A stretch of DNA of 64,000 nt. Origin: Lineus longissimus. Lineage: Eukaryota; Nemertea; Pilidiophora; Heteronemertea; Lineidae. Both the position numbers and the translations under genes were made by a program. Of this stretch, positions 1 to 11,372 are shown piece after piece. The notes under the pieces were generated by a model that worked only from the letters and a program-made list of their open reading frames with translations, did not search any database and was not told the DNA's origin. The DNA lies in NCBI RefSeq assembly GCF_910592395.1, contig NC_088318.1:6284756-6348755 (forward strand), written 5' to 3'. Positions within the stretch are counted from its first letter, which is position 1, and every line of letters starts with the position of its first letter.

Positions 1-187
1 GATATACGGTACTTCGAAATCCTTTTGGCAATACCATATTTAGAAGTGGGCTACTGAAAGGTCAATTCAGTAGCGCCAAGTCTCGTATAAAAATCTAAAA
101 TACTGGCAATCTCGTAGAGCTATACAAGACAGGCACGTCAGTGTATACTATTGCACAGTTTGATGACATCATGATGTATAATACACT

Positions 188-2286
188 TTATTGGCTTTGC
201 CTGAGCAACAAGACTTTACGAAATATTCTCCTCACGTCATTTCTGTACTTGGCCCCTCCCGCCACACAGTAGAGGTAGAAGTTAATTGCGGTGTTCAAAT
301 GCCAGAGATTGGCCATGATCCAAGCTAGGGCGGTATAACGAAGATTCCAATATGGCGAACTCAAATCATAAAGTTCGCGAAGTTCAGGAATGCCATCAAT
401 TACAACAAAAGTTAACCTGTATGGCATTGACGAAATCACGTATGCAACGCAGACGATTATCAACATCCGGGTTATATATCTGGTATCTTTCTCGCGTGAT
501 TTAAGTCCGCCATTTTGATCCGCCATCTTGACCATGGAGCTATTTAGTGTGCTGATGATCCAGATATTGCAGACGACAATGATACTCAGTGGAAGCAGCG
601 TCCCGATGAAAAGATGAAACGCAACGACCAGCGTTTCTAGATAAGTGTTGCCACGAATGAGCACACGAAGCAACAGACCTAAATTAAATCAGCAAATCAT
701 TGTTATATTATAGATTTAGTTTATTTGCATTCCTAGTGTTATCAACAATGGTATTGTGCAGACAACTATAGAATATTGCATGGAAAAACGACACACGATA
801 AGCCAGACTCAACACACGAACTTTTCTCACCATCCTTTTTGTAAACAACGAAAATATGGAGGTTAACGGTCATGATGGCGGTGTATGTGATGACTACCGC
901 CCTCTTGGCTCGACCTGTGGTGCACAACCTGGCAGCTCGAAGTGGAAAACGAACCGCGATCACACGATCTATGGACATCAAGGCCAGACACAGACCTGAT
1001 ATTGTGCCAAACGTGTAGGCGTTGTACCAAAATAATCTGGAGGAAGAAAGCAAATGTAGTTACTATGGTGTAGTTGGTCGGGCAAGTGGAAAAAGGTGCA
1101 CGCAGATCCGATCGGTCGGCCCAAAGTCTTACGAGAGTGTTCACAGTGTAGCAAAAACTTCCATATAATTCCTAATCTAGTGTCCCTTGGAGCGCAAAAA
1201 TCTCTGTCGGATCTCTTCATTGTGTGTCTCTTTCCGTGATTTCTGATGGGCTCAGGCGGATCAGATCTGCATTCTGACGGGCAACTACCATACCGACAAT
1301 CTGCCCGAGCCACAATTTAAAAACATGGCAAACTATTAAAATCTTCTTGTACTACAAGAAATCATTGTATCCTGTAATATGAATGCTTGTATTCGGATCT
1401 AGGGAAGATTAGGAATGCATTCATTCCTTATTCATCCTATTTGAGAGGATAATTTGCTAAATTAGAGTCTTATCGATCTTTGAATGCGAGCATGCTTCTT
1501 GCCTAAATCTACCTTATTGCTGAATCAAATGTTATGTGTGAAATGTGAATCGTTTGGTTAATGTTCGTAGATATGAAAGGAGGTTTAATTTTTCGTGGTC
1601 AGGCGATTTCTTGAAGAAGAAAGGAATTTTCTGGTGCTCAATTGAAATATCATCGCTGGGCGTGCATATAAAATCAGGCATTGGCAACTTGACAGAATGG
1701 GATCCAGAATTGCCCGTCAGTTTGGAGGTCTGATCTTCCTGCAATGGTGTTGTTAGTGTTGTTGTTGCTGCTGTTTCCTTTGTTGTCGTCGTCATCGGTA
1801 GTGAAGCAGGGGAAGACAGAAAAGCAGTTTAGATGTATCGATAGAAATAAAGGTTACTAACAAACTAAACATTTCAAGAACAAACCAAGTAGTTCATTAT
1901 CATAGAAGGAATCTTGGTCCACACATGGACCTTTGCCATAACAGTTTCGTCTACGGTTCGACTTACTGAAGTGGTATTTCTCCAATGTAACCCATGACGA
2001 TCCAGAACATGGTCAACTGGCAAACAGCAAAATTGACAAGGACTAGAAAGTCTGCAGCAGCAATGGCGGCCATGTAAAGACACGCGGCACTCGTCCTGTT
2101 CGACTTCTGTAGAGATATCACCAAAGCAAGGATATTACCAGGGATGCCGAATGCGGCTAAGAACATTCCCATGTATTTCGTGCAAACCTCGATTACTAAC
2201 AAATACACTGTGTCAGGTGCCGATGCTGCCGTAATGGCGCTCTCGTTGAGGGAGGTCGATGATGATTTAATCATGGCTACGGTCAT
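188..2286 (-). CDS. Class A GPCR, three exons (array 1, copy 1)
   Basis: Exons read on the minus strand are 2286-1967, 1036-831 and 678-188, joined by GT-AG introns in phases 2 and 1; the spliced frame is 338 residues. Exon 1 carries TM1 (GIPGN) and TM2 (AAIAAADF); exon 2 carries TM3 ending in SIDRVIAVRF (a DRY-type motif) and TM4; exon 3 carries TM5 with a proline, TM6 (SSMPYRL) and TM7 (NTAINFYLY, an NPxxY variant), then a basic helix 8. This is a rhodopsin-family receptor at the plasma membrane; ligand unknown, peptide-type is a guess. No cysteine lies at the top of TM3 and extracellular loop 2 is very short and cysteine-free, so the usual disulfide is absent. The stop codon TAA sits inside an AATAAA hexamer. 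The start is the first ATG of the open frame; a second ATG four codons on is possible. Copy 2 lies directly upstream. Confidence 0.88.
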
Positions 2287-2439
2287 TTGTATTTTGTATA
2301 ATATTCATAAGAACTTCCCATTACATAAACTACTTCAGCACGGTCAAAGCTTAAAGTAAAAGCTGCAAACCATGCTAAAGGTGCGCAAACAGAATAAGTT
2401 TCACTTGTTTAATTGATGAATTACGTCACTTGGCCCCAC

Positions 2440-2890
2440 ACTGGTCTTCTCAGTCGCTGACAAAAAACGCGTCTGCGAAATGGCTAACACGCATAGATCT
2501 TTTGTGGAACTCTGTGAAACTCGCTGGAACCATCTCTCCATGTACCTGTTCCGCGCTCATTTACTTAAGATATTCTGGCACATTCTCGAGTGGCCAAAGA
2601 CCAGACTATGGTCCTCTCCACACCATCGTCTATTTGACATGGACCCGTCGATTCTATTCTGTCCTGGCATATGCAAAGGTTTCGAGCGACAGATACCACC
2701 GGAACCTCACTACAAAACAGCTTCGAGCTCCGTTCAACAGTGTAAGTATATACTGCCAGCGTGATGATGGCAGCTTTCCGATGCAGAACACAGTTCGTGA
2801 CATGAAGTAAGAATCCCACCAGAACGTGAGTCCTTGACTGTATTTGCCAATGGTCTCGACGATGGTTTGAAGGACCTAGCGATAGTAACA
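2440..2890 (-). repeat. Duplicated segment upstream of GPCR copy 1
   Basis: This stretch resembles 5230-5560 upstream of copy 2: both share blocks such as a tcgagaccat start, a tgtgttctgca block and a gagctcgaag/gagttcgaag block in the same order. The pair is diverged and no shared reading frame is convincing. It is most simply the 5' flank carried along in the tandem duplication of the receptor; a lost or non-coding exon is possible. Confidence 0.5.
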
Positions 2891-2899
2891 ATTGACGCG

Positions 2900-3511
2900 C
2901 TAGTTTATATTTGATTCAAACCTTTTTCATGTATGATATGTGAGATACTGTAGCAGCGATAATAGCTAGTTTACACCAAAGTACAATTATATTTTCTTTT
3001 CGCAGGTCCTCGATCATTGGCTTGTTATTAACCAAGTGTATCATCACCATGATCATCATATGATACACATTTCTCTGACAGTCTATATAACATGTTCAGT
3101 GAATATGTTCTTTGTCGATATCTAAGCTATGTGACTTTGTCTAAGTATGACCTGCAGGCCTACCGAGGACTATCAAAATGAATTGTCCAAGTTAAAGGAT
3201 ATTTTCATAGGAGCAATACAATGCCCTTTTTCCTCAAGCACTGGTCACACTTTTGTTGTAGCGCGGTCAATGGAGAGGTTCACCTTGAACCAGCGAAACC
3301 AAAGCTGCACATGCAGCTTTCTCAACTTTTGATTGGACTGCGTCGTTGAATATCCACAACAAATTACGCCTAAAGAGTATTTGCCTTTTCTGGGAGAGAA
3401 TTGAGAGAAAATTCGACTTTTCTTCAGCTTGTCAGTAATGAAAACGAAAGTCTCTTTTGGAGATACTTGTAGAGTCTCCCAGAGTTACCACATTTCTGGT
3501 GAAATTCCAGT
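2900..3511. other. Intergenic, nothing recognised
   Basis: Between the upstream flank of GPCR copy 1 and the end of copy 2 I see only AT-rich sequence without splice-flanked frames or repeats. Confidence 0.5.
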
Positions 3512-5095
3512 TTATTGTCTTTGCCTATACATCAAGACTTTACGAAATATGCTCTTGACGTCGTTTCTGTACCTGGCCCCTCCCGCGAGACAGTAAAGGT
3601 AGAAGTTAATGGCAAAGTTCAAGTGCCAGAGAGTGGACATTATCCAACCTAGGGCGTAATAACGGAGATTCCAATATGTCGAATTCAAATCATAAAGTTC
3701 ACGAAGTTCAGGAATGCCGTCAATTACAACGAAAGTTAACCTGTATGGCATTGACGTAATCACGTATGCAACGCAAACGATTATCAACATCCGGGTTATA
3801 TATCTGGTATCTTTCTCACGAGATTTAAGTCCGTCATTTTGATCCGCCATCTTGACCATAGAACTATTTAGAGTGCTGATGATCCAGATATTGCAGACGA
3901 CAATGATACTCAGTGGAAGCAGCGTCCCGATGAAAAGATGAAACGCAACGACCAGCGTTTCTAGATAAGAGTTGCCGCGAATGAGCACACGAAGCAGTAG
4001 AGGACCTAAATTGAATCAGTAAATCATTGTTTTTGTTATAGATTTAGTTTATTTACACTCATATTGTTATCAACAAAAGTATGGTGTAGACGACTATAGA
4101 ATAGTGCAAGGAAAAACGACACACAATAAACAAGACTCAGCAAACCATCAGTTCTTACCATCCTTTTTGTAAACAACGAAAATATGGAGGTTTACGGTCA
4201 TGATGGCGGTGTATGTGATGACCACAGCCCTCTTGGCTCGACCTGTGGTGCACAGCCTGGCAGCTCGAAGTGGAAAACGAACCGCGATCACACGATCTAT
4301 GGACATCAAGGCGAGACACAGACCTGAGATTGGGCCGAACGTGTAGGCGCTGTACCAACAAAACCTGGAAAGAGAAAGCACTACTTTACGTGAAGGGGAT
4401 AATGTCAGGATCGTGTACCAAAACACGTACACAGGATTTTACTTTGTGACAGATAATATGTTATCAATATGGTTAGGGAGTTGAATTAGTGAAGAAAACG
4501 CTCGCTTAGAGATCGAGCACGAGTTCTCAATTGTCCCCTGGCCTCACATGTTAGAGCAAAGGGTATCTCATCGGCATTCCACATCGGCATTCTTAATTTC
4601 GACAACTGATTTCTCATTGGCCTAGAGCCATCTTTCTCGTTGTTGTTGATGGTGTTGTTGTTGTCGGTAGTTTTTCAGGGCCGGAAGAGCAGTTCAGCTA
4701 TAGCCAAGTTAGGTATAGGTACACTAACGTTTCTGCCAAACTATGTAGACCTTTCTGATGTTCAGTTTCCTTTACGGTTCGACTTACTGAAGTGGTATTT
4801 CTCCAATGTAACCTTTGACGATCCAGAGCATGGTCGACTGGCAAGCAGTATTATTAACAATGACCAGAAAGTCTGCACCAGCAATGGCGGCCATGTAAAG
4901 ACACGCGGCACTCGTCCTATTCGACCTTTGCAAAGATATCACCAGAGCAAGGATATTACCAGGGATGCCGAATACGGCTAAGAACATTCCCATGTATTTC
5001 GTGCAAACCTCGATTACGAACATAAATATTGTGTCAGTTTCCCCTGCTGCCGTTACGACAGTGTCGCGGAGAGAGGTCGATGCAGATTGTTTCAT
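3512..5095 (-). CDS. Class A GPCR, three exons (array 1, copy 2)
   Basis: Tandem duplicate of the receptor at 188-2286. Exons are 5095-4788, 4364-4159 and 4005-3512, with the same intron phases (2 and 1) and an identical 206-base middle exon; the product is 335 residues. Exon 3 opens with one extra codon compared with copy 1. TM1 (GIPGN), TM3 (SIDRVIAVRF), TM6 (TSMPYRL) and TM7 (NFAINFYLY) are kept, so both copies look functional. The extracellular N-terminus differs most between copies, as expected if ligand contact changes. The loop 2 cysteine and the TM3 cysteine are missing here too. The stop TAA again overlaps an AATAAA hexamer. Intron 1 shrank relative to copy 1 (about 420 versus 930 bases), while intron 2 is about 150 bases in both. 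Confidence 0.88.
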
Positions 5096-5229
5096 TGTTC
5101 CTTGACTGCAGGCTGTATCGTGTTCATTAAATTTTCATTTTTCCAAAGCTGGCTAACATTCACACGGGAAGCTGAACCCACGCTGAATTGTGCAAACTCA
5201 GTGAATTGACAAGTCCCATCACTCGGCCA

Positions 5230-5560
5230 GCCCACAGATCGGTTTCAGCCGACACAATAAAACGTGTCTGCAAACTGGCCAAATTTTTGAGGACTCGTTG
5301 AAGTCTTCGTCCAGGCTTTTGCAAAGGTCAATGAGAGTCACCAACAATTCACGATAACACCGGCTTCGAACTCCGTCTGACATTGAACGTTGGACAAATA
5401 TGAGCGCAGTGTTGTGATGGACATTGCTGTTGCAATATTCATCGACTACCGAAGCTGCAGAACACAGATCATCACTCCAAGCTAGAATTTCAACAGATAG
5501 TGCGAGTTCTTGAATGTATCCGCCATGGTCTCGACAGATCAATGAGTTTGAAGAAACAGG
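5230..5560 (-). repeat. Duplicated segment upstream of GPCR copy 2
   Basis: Diverged partner of 2440-2890. It holds a 107-codon open frame on the minus strand whose counterpart in the first copy is not clearly conserved, so I do not call it a gene. Confidence 0.45.
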
Positions 5561-5810
5561 CGATCACTTAAGATAATTTGACTCGCCTGCTGACATTGGA
5601 CCCCACGTTGTTTCGTGCGTGAAATATGAGAAGCTACAGCAGCTATGGTATCAAATCACTATGATACTTTTTTTGATTATCGATCTCAATGAAAAGGCGC
5701 TTTTCTTTAAGCATTTTATAAACACAGTGTTACAGAAATGGTATTAAGTACATTTCTCATACAGCAAATGTGTTTTGGCTTAAACTGAGCTGTATGATTT
5801 GAACTAGCTG

Positions 5811-5920
5811 GAAAGAGAAAGCACTACTTTACGTAAAGGGGATAATGTCAGGATCGTGTACCAAAAACACGTACACAGGACATTACTTTGTGACAGATAG
5901 TATGTTATCAATATGGTTGC
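5811..5920 (-). pseudogene. Remnant of a third GPCR repeat unit (intron 1 piece)
   Basis: About 105 bases match 4367-4475, the part of intron 1 in GPCR copy 2 that abuts the exon 2 acceptor, with only a handful of changes. The match stops exactly where exon 2 would begin, and no receptor exon follows. It is a direct repeat in the same orientation, best read as what is left of a third tandem copy or of an unequal crossover. Confidence 0.7.
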
Positions 5921-6187
5921 CAGGGGACGAGGTGGTTATAACCCCTAATAATATAAGAGGGTCCTCAGACAAGTTTATCTGCATCAACTGATTCTACTGA
6001 CAATGCTTGAGAGGAACTGCGACGTGTCTTGAGCAGTTTTATCATGCGTTTTTATGATGACAAAGCCGCCCACTTTATACTGCGAAGCAACTGAGTAACA
6101 TTTTTGTTTCGTCGTTAGCGTGCAAGTAGATGGCGTATGATGTGTTTGGCAATGTGATCATGGCACTGGAGACATTTGAGAAGAGAA

Positions 6188-8431
6188 ATGAACGATCGCA
6201 TGGAACATCGAACTTCCACATTCCATCCCAGAGTTGGAAAAGCGAGGGTGACGTAAGTTCCGATTCTATTGGGGCCTTCCAGTCAGTGGGGATCTTCGAA
6301 AGAGTATGCCTGTAAAATATCCATATGAAACGACATGAGAGCGCTGTTTCATTAGACCTTATTCCTGATCTAAGTATTTCATTCATCAGCTATAGGTTTC
6401 AATTGGTGGTATGACTGTGCTACAGATAGACAACCGAAGTGCAAAGGCATTCGGAGAAATCTTCACGATCATCAATTGAGATCGCGTGGAATGCAACTTT
6501 GGCTTTCCAAAAGCTTCAATAAAGTCCCAAACCATTTTCTACTCATTTTGCTTTCGTCTAGGCAAATGGGAAAGACGGAAGACAACTTCGGCAAGGTTAT
6601 CCAGGGTCAGGCGAAAGCATACGAGGTCGACAGGATGTTTGAGCATGACCCGCACAAGACAGCTGAGGTGCCTGAAGTAAGGAGGGGCCCATCCACCAGT
6701 TATGGTAAATAAAGAGAGATCGATGAGGTCGACCAAATGGTTTTCATCAGTTCTGGTCAATGAAGAATTCTATCTAAAAACATTTCAATTTCCTGTACAT
6801 GTCCGGATTCCTTTCAATATGCTGTAAACCAGCGTCTCTCACCTTGCATCGACTGATAACGAACTGAAATAGTGGGATAACAACGGGGGACAACAGGTTG
6901 TGCAATCTCGATAACAGGCCTACACACGGCCACTGGTTTTGAATGCCGACCTGGAGGATTTTGCAGGTTACTTTAAAAAAGGACGAAAATTACTTTAAAA
7001 GGAAACAAAATTATTTTTGTGCTTCACAATTACTTCTTTTTTTAGGTGCAGAGCGGCTGGCAAGCATATGTCCAGGCTTTGCCCACTACATGCAAGAGGT
7101 CCAAGGTTACCATGGTTCCCTTCTGTAAGCCATCGCCATCTTGAATAAATTAGCTGTGGAAATCACGCGGATTCGCTACGAACGCATGTGATTCCGGATT
7201 CGTTTATGATATAAGGCGGGTGTCGCAACCCCTATGAGTAGATATGAACAACGAAGTACGAAGTGCATGTGTTAAGACATTTTATCCACGACGAGTTTTG
7301 TTGATTTTCCTGATCCCTCGCCCATCTGAGTAAGAAAACCGATTTACACATGCGTCCTTAGTCGTTCGTAGAACTTCGTGAGGCTTGCGTTTGAAAATGA
7401 AATTGACTTTTACGGCTTGTTGTATCGTATATTAGCCGTTGTAAACAAAAACTGTGTGAACATAGTGTCACGTTGACCAACTCATAACAATCCTGTTGAT
7501 CGAGACTTTAGAACGAATTTTGATCACTTTCTCCTAAAACGTGCAAACAGGGAAATTTCCCAAAGAATCATCGACTTTTACGGCTTGTTGTATTGTATAT
7601 TATAGGCGTTGTAAAAAAAATTCGTAAACATGGTGTCACGTGGACCAACTCATAACAATACTTTCATGTTATTTCCGCATCATTTTGCATGTTCCATGGT
7701 ACAAACAATGTGAACGACAAGTGAGCGAAACATAGGTTCATTTGCGTGTGGCGCATCACAAGGGTACACTGATCATGAACAGAGACACATGCACAAGCGA
7801 ACAGTCGGGCTCTATCGACCGCCGCAATTCAAAGCAGTTGGGACAGCGGTACGGGCGAGTGTCGCTGTTGGGCTCGAAATATGGGTGAGAGTTGCATTGA
7901 TGCTGATCTTTACTTGGTGTCATCTCCTTCATCAATGAGTTAAATGACAACACTCTTAGAAATAAAGGTTGGTTTTACGGTCAACACAATATGCACCCCG
8001 CGGAGAGGTGGATTATTTTTTTCTACCTCAGAGGATTTCACGATCACAAAAACCATTTTGGGTTTCATTCCATCAAAAAAAACCTCTCCGGGGTACATTT
8101 TTGTGTTGGCCGGACAACCTTGGCTTTTCAGAAGCTCCAAAACCTTTACTTCTAAGAGTGTGTGACACACCCATGTGGCCAGGTGACTGTCTTATGAGGT
8201 AAGGATTGTACTTTTTGAGTAAAGATGCTTGTCGGTTATGGACACATGAAGTTGTATTGTCTATCATCCGCTGTCATCCCATCGTCTTGGAACCGGACTT
8301 AAAATGTGGTTTGGGTAGGTTGAACTCTTCCTAAGAGATCGGACTGACGATCTGTGTTTACTTTTTTAGGTTTTAGCTGCAAAGAAACCGCAACAATTTT
8401 ACCATATCTTGTGCCTGAACCTCGGTATTGA
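6188..8431 (+). CDS. Possible small four-exon gene, function unknown
   Basis: Four segments flanked by good splice sites share one frame: 6188-6252 (donor GTAAGT), 6562-6676 (donor GTAAGG), 7046-7124 (donor GTAAGC, acceptor after a T-rich tract) and 8370-8431, with intron phases 2, 0 and 1. They give 106 residues starting MNDRMEHRTS, running through GKTEDNFGKVIQGQ and EVQSGWQAYVQALP, and ending LVPEPRY before a TGA. An in-frame stop at 6155 lies before the chosen ATG with no other ATG between. The product is polar, without signal peptide or membrane segment, and I do not recognise the family. The last intron contains a MITE at 7950-8161. That three independent junctions agree in phase is the main support; it could still be chance, or the 3' end of a longer gene. 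Confidence 0.45.
7405..7660. repeat. Direct duplication, about 166 bp apart
   Basis: A block of roughly 85 bases starting cttttacggcttgttgtat at 7408 recurs at 7574 with a few substitutions, including the shared ends gtgtcacgt and ccaactcataacaat. It lies in intron 3 of the possible small gene. Confidence 0.75.
7950..8161. mobile_element. MITE with ACACTCTTAGAA ends
   Basis: The left end reads acactcttagaaataaaggt and the right end is its inverted counterpart (acctttacttctaagagtgt). The interior of about 170 bases is itself partly palindromic (the cggagaggt and acctctccgg blocks). There is no coding potential, so it is a non-autonomous DNA transposon. Confidence 0.75.
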
Positions 8432-8886
8432 TTTCATGATCAATGTCCATCTTGGGATTCACCACCAAATGTGTGCTTTGACTTTACACTACATACATGT
8501 ACATGCACAGAACATCTTGGAGATTGGCCATCAAGTACGTGCTTCCTATAATAGAACATTCAGAAATAAACGCACCAGGTCATACTCCGGGCAGGAATAT
8601 TTTACAGTATATTATGACATGGAGTGACGGAGAAGCAATATTGTACTTATCTTTAACAAATCCAAGCAGAACGCCTCCGTCTTGGTCACCGGTCAAAGTA
8701 GGACTGGAGGGACTTAGCAATCGATGACCGGCGCTGGGAATTCGACATGCGACAAATCACGCTCTTCTGGTTTCGACGGATGGAACGATTCTGCGGTGCG
8801 GATTTTCCATTTCGAGGATTCTCCATGGTGAGCGGATGATGTGACGGATGACGGACAACAGGTGACGACGACAACGGACACCAGAT

Positions 8887-9147
8887 AAGACGTGATGACA
8901 TGAGCTCACCCATGTGCGCTAAAAAGTACATTCAACGATCTAAAATAAAGACGGACATGCAATTTCAAGAGAACTGATGTAATGCCCCAAAAACAGAAAA
9001 CATTCAACAAAAGAGCGATCTGCGGATGAGACAAGACAAGACAACTTGTACAAGACGTGATGACATGAGCTCACCCAGAAAAAAGGACATTGCGGATCTG
9101 AAATAAAGACGACGCGGAACATGCAAATTCAAATGAATTGATGAAAT
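8887..9147. repeat. Tandem duplication containing gacgtgatgacatgagctc
   Basis: The block gacgtgatgacatgagctcaccc followed about 60 bases later by taaagacg and a cggacatg or cggaacatg motif occurs at about 8889 and again at about 9056. It is a simple local duplication of about 95 bases with no coding frame. Confidence 0.65.
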
Positions 9148-10469
9148 ATAAAAAAAAAGCTAAAACAAAAAAAGATTATTACTTACCAGTTCTTCGGTTG
9201 CTTTGACTTGATTCCATAAACGTAACTCCACAAAATTTGTTTTTGAAAGTTCTCCTTTGAATGATGTTCACTTCGTAGCACAGTATCCATTCTACATACG
9301 TTCCAGTGCGGTCCACTCCAATGAAAACACCAGTGCCCTATTCCACAACATTTAGAAATGAGGTTCATCCCGACTTTGAAAGATGTTCGGTCAATGTCAC
9401 ATAGAGTTAGGAATAAGGTTCATCCCGACTTTGAATGTCACACTGAGAAATGTATCGTTCAATGTATTGAGTCCACAAATTACTGTCAATTACAATTTTT
9501 ATTTAATATCGGTGTCCAACAGAAATCACCAACAAGTGTTCTGCAAAGCGACAGCGATTTAAACAACGCCAGCGGTTCTGATGCGCCTCGCAAACCGCGA
9601 GCGATTTAAACTTTGCTGGCGGCGAAGATCGCTCCTTTGAGGTAGTCATTGCCGGTCGCAGATCGGAGCCAATATCAAATCTAACGATTACCTGTTTTAC
9701 CAGCTGACGAGAAATAATTTTGTCGCACACTGCAGCGTTTTAAATCGATTATAAAAGCAGGTAGCTGCGATTTAAATCGCTCTTTTGCGTGGTGGTAAAA
9801 ATCCGTGAGCCAAATCACACATCCTGCACGAGAAAAAAGATGTTTAGGTCAGAATCACCACCATGGTACCCGTGGTACCATATTTCGAACCAAAATGTTG
9901 CTTTTGGAGCATGCTGCATTTTGCCCCAATCTCCGGGGATACTCGTATATATGCAATACCTTTCGAAAGTAATATTTACGGATGCATTTGATTTAGCCCC
10001 AAAACATGTAATTATATGTAAACATTCTATGCCCATTACTAGAGATGCTCGAAGTATGGGCGTGTAAAGACATTGGAACAGGGTCAGGGAGAAATTATTT
10101 GCCGAAATCTAGCCAAGTGTCTGACATAAAAAAAACAAACTGGTACCATAAAGGGATCCTGAGATCAAGATATTTTACTCCAACGTCATATACAACTATA
10201 CAAATTTACAAATGGTTACACAAAAGTTTCTACCAAAGAATCACCGATGGGCCGCGTGCATGCGTGTGCATGGGTCGGAGAATTATTAACCCCTGGTTTC
10301 CTCGGGATGACCCATGGTGGGATATATGATGAACATCACAAACCTACACTCCGGACGCGTTGGACCGGCTTCGTCCTGTCGCCCGGATATCCAATTAGGG
10401 TGACGCAATGGACTGCCCCGGGAGTCTACACAAACCACCCTTTACACTCGGGTCCCATCATGATGGGAA

Positions 10470-11030
10470 ATCATACATTCTGTGATGGCCCATGGTATAT
10501 CCACGGGAATTCCACCATAGATGACCACTGGAGACAGCAGATGTCGTCGACGGATGACTGGAGGTGACCACTGGAGATATTTGCATTGATATCGTCATTC
10601 CGGTGCGAGGTGACGGACACATTCGCATTCCCTGAATGATGGTATTAATGCAAACGTCACTCCTGTCTCCAGTGGTCATCTCCTCCCCTAAATGCAAATG
10701 TCTCCGTCACCTGGCCCCTGAATGAATATATCAACGCGAATGTCTTAAATGGTCTTCCCCAGTCACCCGTCTCGACGTCTGTCATCTCCCGTCTCTGTCA
10801 TCTCCTGTCTCCGTCATCTCCTGTCTCTTTTGGTCATCTCCTCCCCTGAATGCGAATGTCTCCGTCACCTCGCCCCGGAATGAATACATGTACATCAATG
10901 CGAATGTATCCAGGGATCACCTCCAGTCATTGGTCGATGTCACCTCCTGTCTCCTTCATCTCCTGTCTCCAGTGGTCATCTCCTCCTCCTGAATGCGAAT
11001 GCCTCCGTTCTATATCTTGTCAATGTCATG
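10470..11030. repeat. Pyrimidine-rich degenerate satellite
   Basis: Many imperfect copies of short words (gtctccagtggtcatctcctc, gaatgcgaatgtctccgtcacc, catctcctgtctcc) fill this stretch; the left part also carries them in inverted orientation around 10510-10640. The open frames here are by-products of the repeat and are not genes. Confidence 0.65.
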
Positions 11031-11372
11031 AGTGAATTTGAATAAAATTGATTTATTAGCATTTTCGTGAGACATGCTGCGGGGGCCGCGTTTACTGCCT
11101 GTGAGAGAATATCTTTCCGACCCCGTAAAATCGAGAAAGGGTCGAGTTTCATATAGACATGGGGAACAGTAAAACATTGTTACATGTACATCCCGTCATT
11201 ATTTATGAAGTCGGACACACTTTCCTGTCTTCTTCTGCTGACGAACATCGGAGAAAAGTTTAAGAAGTTTTGATCGACAAACTATTGCTACACAAATAGG
11301 CTACTGTCAAAGTCTTGTTTATCACCTCCATTAATTGCAAATTGTCTACTTGTTGATATATATATTTCCAAA

